Assembly (NCBI RefSeq): GCF_000204055.1
Contig: NW_006768765.1
Span: 1,782,658 to 1,846,657, forward strand
From: Melampsora larici-populina 98AG31
Lineage: Eukaryota > Basidiomycota > Pucciniomycetes > Pucciniales > Melampsoraceae
Length of the DNA: 64,000 nt
Direction: 5' to 3'
Shown here: positions 56,366 through 64,000 of the stretch, in pieces
Position numbering within the stretch: position 1 is the first letter of the stretch
Layout: each line of letters starts with the position of its first letter
Made by a program: the position numbers and the translations under genes
Notes under the pieces: model-generated
What the model was told of the DNA's origin: nothing
The model's database searches: none
The model's input: only the letters and a program-made list of their open reading frames with translations

Positions 56366-57178
56366 ATGAACTCATTATCAGAACAAGCAATAGCGAGAAA
56401 GGAAAAACTAAAAGCACTAGCAAAACGGAAAGCAGAATCAACGAACCCAATCGAAACAAATGATCAAAATTCAGAAACAGAAGCCAATAAACGAGCAAGG
56501 TAAGCAATAAAAAAAGAACATCCGATTCCTTGAAAACGAACTTGAAATAAAAACGTGATTTCGTGGTCAAATTATTGATTGTTTTTTCTTTTGGATATTT
56601 GGAAAAAGAAAGTTAGAATTTAGATTTCGAAATTATGATCCTACTATACAAGGACCTAGAAGACATGATCCAAGTAATCAAACTGATACAGTAGAAGAAA
56701 GAGTGAAAGATGTAATGGAACAAGTTAGAATTGAAGATGAGATTCGCAGATCTGGTGAATTGGTTCGTTCTTCAATTCGCATTCATTCATGCATCTGGTT
56801 CCGAAGTGATTCTAAACACATTTGATTTGTTTCCCTTTTTTTGGGTTTTAGGACTTGACTAAAATTCAACCGAAGAAACCAAATTGGGATCTTAAAAGAG
56901 ATTTATTAAAAAAGATGTCAAAACTAGAACCTGTGACTCAAGCAGCATTTGCAACCTTGATCAGTACGTTCATTTTATCAATCGATTTTTCGAAATCACC
57001 TCAAATTCGAATCATTTATTCTTTTGTGTTGTCAAAATCTATAGGAAGGAGGATGCAAGCAGAAGGAGAAATTACAACAAATGAAGGAGCAGCAGTCTTG
57101 ATAAAAGAAATGAATATGGCAGGAAACAAACAAGGAACCAATGAATCAGAATCAGATAGTGATAATGAAGATAATTGA
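56366..57178 (+). CDS. Cwf18/CCDC12 spliceosome component
   Basis: Four exons (56366-56499, 56609-56762, 56852-56963, 57045-57178) encode 177 aa, the usual family size. Conserved features are the basic helix RKEKLKALAKRKAE, LEFRFRNYDP, the block KIQPKKPNWDLKRDL and the helix KLEPVTQAAFATLIRRRM. A Ser/Asp/Glu-rich tail (SESDSDNEDN) ends the protein. Family members belong to the Prp19-associated core of the active spliceosome. The start is MNSLSEQAIARKEK, as in relatives; an upstream in-frame ATG would add about 37 atypical residues. Confidence 0.88.
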
Positions 57179-58760
57179 GGACTTTTTCCTATTTCAACTA
57201 TAGAACTTTACTCTTCATCTTGTCATACGAAAGTTTGTTTTATTTTTCTGATGATTGTGTTAATTGAATTGTTTGTAAGATAAACTCTTTTTTGGGAAGT
57301 GCTCATTTTCCTGATCTCTTGAATCGATACCGATGGATTTGATACAAAACTACAGGTAGCGGTTGAATTCTCTACTCCGTTGCAAATCAAGTCTAATCGT
57401 CATGTGGAATCTGGAGAAATACTTCAAGGAATCAAGCGTGAATATCCCTTTGTAGAAATTATATGGTCTTATACATCAAAACAATCAAATCGAATTAAAC
57501 TTGCTCGCAAGCGTTTTATGTTTTAAAACTTTATATGGCCGATCCTTTTTCAAAAGATAAACACTTGCAGGACACCATTAGATATTGATCTTGATGTGAG
57601 GATAGCTATGATGGAGGCTATGTAGGAGGTTAAAGGCTTTTGTGTGGTTGTCTGACTCTTGCTATCACTTGGTAATATCCACACCCCTTGTTGAAATCTA
57701 AATATGAGTTTTACTTCAAGAAAGTTTGCCACATATGTACATCAGGCCAAATCATTAATACATCAGTGAGTTTAGAAAACAAGAAATGTAGAAAACTCCC
57801 AGTGGTACATCAGGGGTCAGAGAAATTTGAAAAAATAAATAGACTCTGCGTGTGCACTCTGATCATCTTGCATATTTTTGCATATTTTTACCTTGTTTTT
57901 GAAGATGGCCTGAAGAAAAATGATCACAGGGAATATCATGTCAGGAACTCCACTTATGTCTAAAACTAGCAAGATTTGGGGGAAAAACATCAGATACCCA
58001 CAGGTATGAGAATTTTTGTTCAATTGATCCAATACCTGCAATTCATGAAAGCCAAAAACTGTGTCTATAATGCTTATCAAGGCTCTAAAGGCAAGTAATG
58101 AGGTCTAAGCTATTCTATGTTTCCTGCTGTGTACAGCTATTGTTGTAACTTGTCCATTCTTAAAGACACACAACTGATTCTTGTATGCGGATTATAGAGC
58201 CAAAACAAGGCTTTCATCTTGGCAAAGCATCAAGTGCACTGGAGAAAAGTTGACAATATTATTAGTTTTGCTCAAGGTCACTGTTTCAATACTATTACCT
58301 GCCAGTTTTAGACCAAAATTGGGGTCAATATATGCACTGTGGTTGCAAAAATATGGAAAGTTCTGCAAGATAATTGGAATGCACTGTAGTATGCAACCAT
58401 CATTTTTCCATTCTTCTTTTTTAACATTCTCTGCAATTCATATCATCCTATTTTAATCTGTATCAAGAAACCAAAATGAAGAATCATGCAAATAAAAATT
58501 CCCAAACTAAACAATCATGAAATACATTTTATTGACAATACCTAATCACATAATGAAATGCAAAAGTATAAAAAATAAATACAAGATCTGATTAAAATCA
58601 TGAGATGAAATGACAAAAGAAATTTAAAACATGAAGAATTTACAAAGTTTTAAATTTTGATCATCTCAGACTCATCAAAATTCAAACTCTGAATCCCAAA
58701 GGAACCTTAAGAAACCATTAGTCCGAAATGAATCTTTTCACTCCTCCACACATCCTGCTT
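57179..58760. other. Intergenic between convergent genes, no gene recognised
   Basis: About 1.6 kb. A frame at 57350-57526 (VAVEFSTPLQIKSN...) is protein-like but lacks start and family. Frames at 57688-58080 occur on both strands. No repeat borders found. Confidence 0.35.
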
Positions 58761-61700
58761 CTAAGTACCTCCTGCTTTCTTAGCCTTCAAAGCCGCCATC
58801 TTAGCCCTTCTCTCTTCTCTCATCTTAGCCATCTGTGCAGCTTTATCATCCTTTGAACTGACCACTTTTGAACCCATACTCGATCCTTTTCCAACCGGAG
58901 AAGTCATAGATTCATCATCAAAATTATCCCATTGATTTTCAATTGATTTGGTATTGGTTGGTTCTGATTCTTCTACTTCGACTCCCCATGAATCTTCAAG
59001 TTCTTGATCTGCTTCAAGTGCTGCAACCAGAGAAGCAGCATTACTCAATTTAACTCCATTCCCAGGTTTCGTAAGTCTCAACTTTTCTTTAGTCCCCGTA
59101 TTATTTTTAGAAGTCTTGGTCGTCAATTTTGAAGTCTTCGAAATCGTCGATGGTAGTGGTACAAAACTTGGATCGTGAGTTGGTGGACCCGTTTCAAATG
59201 TAGACCAATCATCTACATCAGCTTCAACATCCATCAAATCTCCATCACCCCATGTTGCATTTGTTTTAGTCTCATTACCCAATGTATTTGTACTAGAACC
59301 TAAACTAAAAGCTTTAGCCACATTAGAAGATTCAGACCGTAACATTGTCGTCGTAGAAGGATGTAAAGGTTTAGGATTTAAAGTTGAATTATTCCCACTA
59401 GCTTGAAGTCCATTTTGTGATAAACTAAGACTCTCTAATGATACTCCTCCTTTATCTATAATCGATGTTGACATTTCAGTCGAAGTTAATTTTTTACTAA
59501 CTGAACTAAACGCCCATCCTGCTAATGCACCTGCAGCACCTGCAGCACTCATTGCCAAACCTGGTTGAGAAGCCGTAGCAGAACTAATACTCGGGAAGTT
59601 GGAATCACCATTTGATGGACTTGTTACCACTGTATCCGGCTATCAATTACCAAAAAGTGATCGAGTCAGTATTTGGGTTCTCAAGACTGAAATGAAATTG
59701 ATTTTGAAACTTACCATCTCAGCAGCAGCTTTTCTAACCCGTTCAACAAACATATCTAAAGCCTTAAAAGCTTGATCTCGAACCGATTTTTCTCTATCCA
59801 ACAAACAAATTCCCATTCCAGGTATAACTTTTCCAGCTAAATCTTCATTTTCATAATACTCAACTGTTGCCATTAAAGCCATCAAACCTGCAATTCTAGC
59901 GGGTGTAAATGGATCTCTTAAACTACGTGTAAAAGCTGGTATCAAGACTTTTCTACATGTGGTGAGTGATAGTGATTTTGAGAGTCGGCCTAAGAGGATA
60001 CATGTATTGGTTCGGATACCTGCTTCTACATCTACTTGAGTTTTGGCTAGATGTCGTAGTAAGTCGTTATTCAAGATTCGTTCAGATAACTGAATTCCAA
60101 ACGTAAAACAATTTTTGAAAGATGAGCAAAAGGTAAGGACATATACGACCATATAAAGGGACATGGAATAGTAATCAAGTCATACATTCTTTAGACAAAG
60201 ATTACCAAGATAGATCGTACCTTTGGAGCCAATACTAACATACTCTTCACAGTAGCTTCTCTTATCAAAGGTACAGTATCAGCGAAACCTGTAAGTAAAT
60301 TTGGCCAAATTTTATCTACTACTACTGATCTATCTAATTTTTCAACATATTGCGGCAATAATTCAAGCAATGATAATCGAATGGCTCTATCTGGACTAGC
60401 GAAAAGTTTAATCAATGGTTGAAGTAAAATAGAAGAAAATTCGGCCTGATTAAGTGATGAAGAAATCGAAATTGCCAATGGTAAGAGTGTTGGTCCATCT
60501 GTATGAATCATAGTACCGAGTCAGTATATATGCATTTCGCAGGCCATATCAGGATTGGCATCTGAAAAGAACTGAAGACATACCAGCACTATGATCAAAA
60601 GATTGTAAAAGTGAAGGAAGAACCCTAAACTTGAGAAATTCAGGTGGTAAAGAATCCGCCGAATCTTTAATTGATCTCATCAAACTAGATCTTTCACCTT
60701 GACTTGCCAATGAAAATCCTTCTAATCCTTCACAAACTTTAATCAAACGATTTTCTCGGAAAAAACCACCTGCTCCTCCTCCTCCACTTTCTCCCGATCC
60801 AAATCCAATTTCCCAAAAGGCTTCTGATTTAAGACGAGAAGAAGGATTTGCAGAAGCTAATCTTCTAGCAACTGCAAAGAGTGCTGGAGGGATTGATCCT
60901 CGTTGTTGGGATGGACCTTCGGAAGTTGGAATGACATCATTGAAGAGAGTTTGCATTAATAGATATAATTGGTAGGAGTCTAGGCAAGCAGGGTCTAAGC
61001 TACAGCGGAATTGATTGGGCGTGACGAATGATTGTGAGCTATCGTCCTGATCATGAAGCTAAAAGTACAGTGAAATAAAAGCATACTCTTTCAAAACATC
61101 GTATCCTGACTTTTGTGTCTCTGGGCTTGCATATCGTGAAGAATCAGGAAGCAAACCACCGAGTGACTGGATTATAAGAGATAAAAACATTGACGTTAGT
61201 AAAGCACCATTGAAGGGTCAGATTTAAAGGAAATGATGAGAGAATATTTACATAAAGCATAGGTTGAGGATCCTTTGGACTACTCAAAACTTCAAAACCT
61301 GATAATTTCCATTCACCAGATTGAGTAACAAAGATTGAAGAAGGTCTTAAATTTCCATGTGTAGAACTACCTGGACCGTTAATAAATTTCAAAGCAGACT
61401 TCAAACAAAATATATTCAATCAATCTTTCATATCAAAATCAAAAACTTTGTATAATTCCTGGAGAAATTTCAAAAACTTACCACAATTCTACTTAATCCC
61501 CAAATCTTCCATTCTACATCTGAAGCATTAGATTTCTTTACGATTCCATTATTGATATCTAATCTAGCAGAAAGTGAAGTGGATTTTTCAGTAATAATAT
61601 AAACAGCCGTTGGAGTTTCAGTTCCATCTAAAAATTTCAAAATATCAGGATGTCTTAAGGTCTTCAGTTTCTTCAATGCGTTCTTTGCAAAACCAAGTAT

Positions 61701-61934
61701 CACTTTTTTATCTTTTGAACTAATAAATGAATTTGAAGGTTGATTTGTATCGTAAATAAAAATTGAAACATTGCTATTATCATCCCGTTTGATTCCATCG
61801 TATAAAGTCCAAATTGAATGATTATCGTATGAAGGATCTTTGTTTCCTAATCCATATGCTGGTAAGTTGGGTAATCCACCACCTTTTGATATCAAAGAAC
61901 TTGCAGCACCACCGAGAGCTGATAACCAGGACAT
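58761..61934 (-). CDS. SCYL1/Cex1-type pseudokinase with HEAT repeats
   Basis: Seven exons (minus strand) 61934-61482, 61398-61252, 61166-61087, 61038-60584, 60498-60221, 60089-59715 and 59639-58761 encode 888 aa. Residues ~30-230 form a kinase fold without catalytic residues: HGNLRPSSIFV replaces the HRDLK motif, KLSGFEV the DFG motif, and YASPE follows. The middle is a HEAT-repeat solenoid (KLFASPDRAIRLSLLELLPQ, PLIREATVKSMLVLAPK, RDPFTPARIAGLMALMATVE). The tail is Ser/Thr/Asp-rich and ends in a basic helix (MREERRAKMAALKAKKAGGT). Family members work in COPI-dependent Golgi-ER traffic (SCYL1) and in tRNA export at the nuclear pore (Cex1). One intron is only 48 nt (61086-61039); nearer acceptors give a stop. 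It shares a divergent upstream region with the Dbp6-like gene. Confidence 0.9.
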
Positions 61935-62271
61935 GATGATTGAGAGGTTGAGGTTGATGACCGATCGAAAGTGGAATTGTCAATTGAATTGGTAAACAAG
62001 GTTCACTGACACTCACAGATTCACACAGAAACAACATCAATATCACTGTCACTGTCACATGCGCTACAGATGTCTTTCACACGTAAAGTATCTCTTTATC
62101 GAAGTTCATATGGCAGAGCATATCTCTATACTCAGTGGGTCAATCGTCTGTCACACTAATCCAAAGTATCACAGATTATTTCTGCAACTCCAAGCCATTC
62201 GAAAAAAAGTTCCAACAGCATGCTGGACCGCAATACCCTTACCAATATTTCTCACATTCTATCTGAACAAG
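61935..62271. promoter_or_regulatory. Divergent promoter region of SCYL1-like and Dbp6-like genes
   Basis: 337 bp between the two start codons. It contains a GTGACAGTGACAGTGATATT-like direct repeat (minus strand, 62035-62060) and AT-rich stretches. The Dbp6 frame is open upstream to 62059 but that extension lacks family similarity. Confidence 0.45.
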
Positions 62272-64000
62272 ATGTTCTCTATAAACCGATTCGATCCAGA
62301 TTCAAATAAAACAAATCAAACAACAGATACATCAGCGCAAGATCCTTTAGCAAGACTCAATGCAAGATTGAAAGCTAAAACTCAAACTAAATCAGAATCA
62401 AATGAAAAATCAATCGAAGCTCAAATTCATCAAACCGCACCACGACCAAGCTATCAGCTGGAAAACAATGACAATCCTCAAGACTCGAAGGTGACCTCAA
62501 TACCTACTCAAGTGATTAAACCTGGTCTTAGTACAACTTATCCAACAGAAGAAGCAGAAGCAGAAGCAGAAGATATCATAGAGGAAGAAGATCCAAAAAA
62601 ACCATTAACTCGTAAACATAAAGCAAGAATCGAACTTGGATTGACGGGAGCAAATGCAATTCCATTAGCAACAGCAGAAAAGCCAAAAGAAAAAACCAAA
62701 AGTAAAAAGAAGTATTTGAAAAGAAAAAAATTAAGATTACAAGCCAGAAAAAAATTAGATAAGTCTAAAAATAAAAAAGATCAAAGCGAATCTGTTGTTG
62801 ATACACAGGAAGGAGTTTCGAATCAGGATGGAAAAGTTTCGGATTGTGATGAAGATGATGATAATGATAATGATAATGAATCAGAAAGTGATACGAAATC
62901 AGAGGTTCCAATTCCAAAGAAAGATGAGTCATCCAAGACCGATCTTACCCACCAAGAACGTAAAGAAACATCTAAACAACCATCACCAGAGCCGACTTCG
63001 AAATCCCTAAAACGACCAAAAAACTTGGACAAGACGCTCGAAACAATAGCCACAAAGAAAAGAAAACTAGAAACCTCAACCATTCCAACCGAGAATCCGA
63101 TCGCAGAAATAATTGAAGATCTACCAACCCAACCTGGAGTTTTACCTAGATTTCCAGCACCTACACGACCTTCTTTACCCGATCCTCAATTATTAGCTAG
63201 ATTAGCAATGGGTCTTACCAATCTTGCTTCTTCTAATGGAACCAATTCTTTAAATGAAGATCAAAGTCTTTTACTTGTAGATGATGAAACCAAGTTAAAT
63301 TTGGATCAAATTCAAATTAGAGGAGATCAAAAAGATTGTAAAGATGATCAATTAGCGTTAAGCCAATTCATTATTAATCGTCTTAAAGAGATTGGTATAG
63401 AATACTTACTTCCAGGTTCAGTTGATTCCGTACTTTGAATATAACCAACTCAAATTGAACTTTTACTAAAGCTTTTCTTCTGTTTTAGTTCAGATTTCTG
63501 TTTTTTCTGCTTTGATTGGTAAGCTTCGAAATAAAAAGATCACACCTTCATCAATCCTTTATCCTATAAACCATCCTCCTTCGGATATTTGTATAAATGC
63601 ACCTACTGGATCTGGTAAAACCCTAAGTTATATTGTTCCCATCGTCGAAGTAAGTAAAACATACCTCAGAACCCTCATCATCCATTCGATTAGCTTCACA
63701 AGACAAAATAATTGTTCATATACTGATTATGATTCTCTTTTTATAGACACTTTCCTCTCGTACTGTAGTCAGACTTAGAGCTTTGATTGTACTTCCTACA
63801 CGTGATTTAGTTTTACAAGTCAAACAAACCTTTGAATCAATTTCAAAAGGCACTGGATTAAAGGTTTGTCAGTGAAAACTCCTTTGAGATGTTATCATTC
63901 GAGACCTTTCTGAAACTCTCTTTGTGTGGCTGTTTTTCTTGGAATTTGTCTAGCTGGCTATTGTTACTGGTCAACATTCCTTTTCTCAAGAACAAGCTCT
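62272..64000 (+). CDS. DEAD-box RNA helicase, Dbp6/DDX51 family (3' part outside window)
   Basis: Exons are 62272-63415, 63489-63649, 63747-63863 and 63954 to beyond the window edge. A start MFSINRFDP is typical for the family. A ~350-residue charged N-terminal region follows, with nuclear-type Lys/Arg stretches (KSKKKYLKRKKLRLQARKK) and an acidic run. Then come the Q-region (GIEYLLPVQISVFSALI), Walker A APTGSGKT at about 419-426, and LSSRTVVRLRALIVLPTRDLV with the PTRDL form of motif Ia typical of Dbp6. GTGLK and TGQHSFSQEQA follow. Dbp6 acts in early 60S ribosomal subunit assembly in the nucleolus. The DEAD box and helicase domain 2 lie outside the window. Confidence 0.9.

Noticed and set aside
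57350..57526. Protein-like frame downstream of Cwf18
   Set aside because: No ATG, no convincing splice acceptor tied to an upstream exon, no family; may be chance or a relic.
62059..62271. N-terminal extension of the Dbp6-like protein
   Set aside because: The frame is open but its residues do not resemble the family, whose members begin at the MF-x-x-x-RFDP block (62272).

Overview
The window is nuclear DNA of a filamentous basidiomycete. It is AT-rich, its genes have many short GT-AG introns (about 48-110 nt, a few longer), and conserved eukaryotic housekeeping genes alternate with repeat-filled, gene-poor DNA. The balance of traits (a chromodomain Ty3/gypsy element, tandem secretory or membrane-type genes, a cutinase, many short inverted-repeat elements) suggests a rust or another Pucciniomycotina fungus. 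That placement is inference; no rRNA or other marker is present.

Left part (1-20 kb): repeats, then on the minus strand a GAC1-type glycogen-targeting subunit of protein phosphatase 1 (3237-6033). Next, on the plus strand, is an 11-exon gene fusing a Rieske [2Fe-2S] domain to a DUF455 ferritin-like (MiaE-related) domain (7447-10321). After a 3.6 kb gap come two tandem paralogous single-pass membrane proteins with Ser/Pro/Thr-rich outer domains (13945-15241 and 17434-19027).

Middle part (20-49 kb): mostly mobile DNA. There is a TA-flanked inverted-repeat element (20187-20894), then a complete, very young Ty3/gypsy chromovirus-type LTR retrotransposon (21471-27558). That element has a predicted self-priming site, separate gag and pol frames, and a 5-bp target duplication. 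A LEA2-like membrane protein gene (28834-30558), a decayed transposon (about 31.9-36.2 kb), a complete four-exon cutinase gene with signal peptide and full catalytic triad (37157-38120, minus), two relics of a GFA-type gene, and a small membrane-protein gene with two decayed tandem copies follow. From 45.9 to 49 kb lies a dense series of inverted-repeat elements and hairpins.

Right part (49-64 kb): compact gene territory. It holds trimethylguanosine synthase TGS1 (minus) divergent from a mitochondrial carrier (plus), then a nine-exon probable secreted protein of unknown function (minus) divergent from the spliceosome factor Cwf18/CCDC12 (plus). Last is a SCYL1/Cex1 pseudokinase (minus) divergent from a Dbp6/DDX51 DEAD-box helicase (plus) that runs off the window. 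Several of these act in RNA handling (cap hypermethylation, splicing, tRNA export or COPI traffic, 60S ribosome assembly), but nothing in the sequence shows co-regulation beyond shared divergent promoters.

Exon models were built by eye from splice consensus, reading-phase bookkeeping and family motifs. All coding phases close in the reported models; uncertain junctions are stated in the entries.
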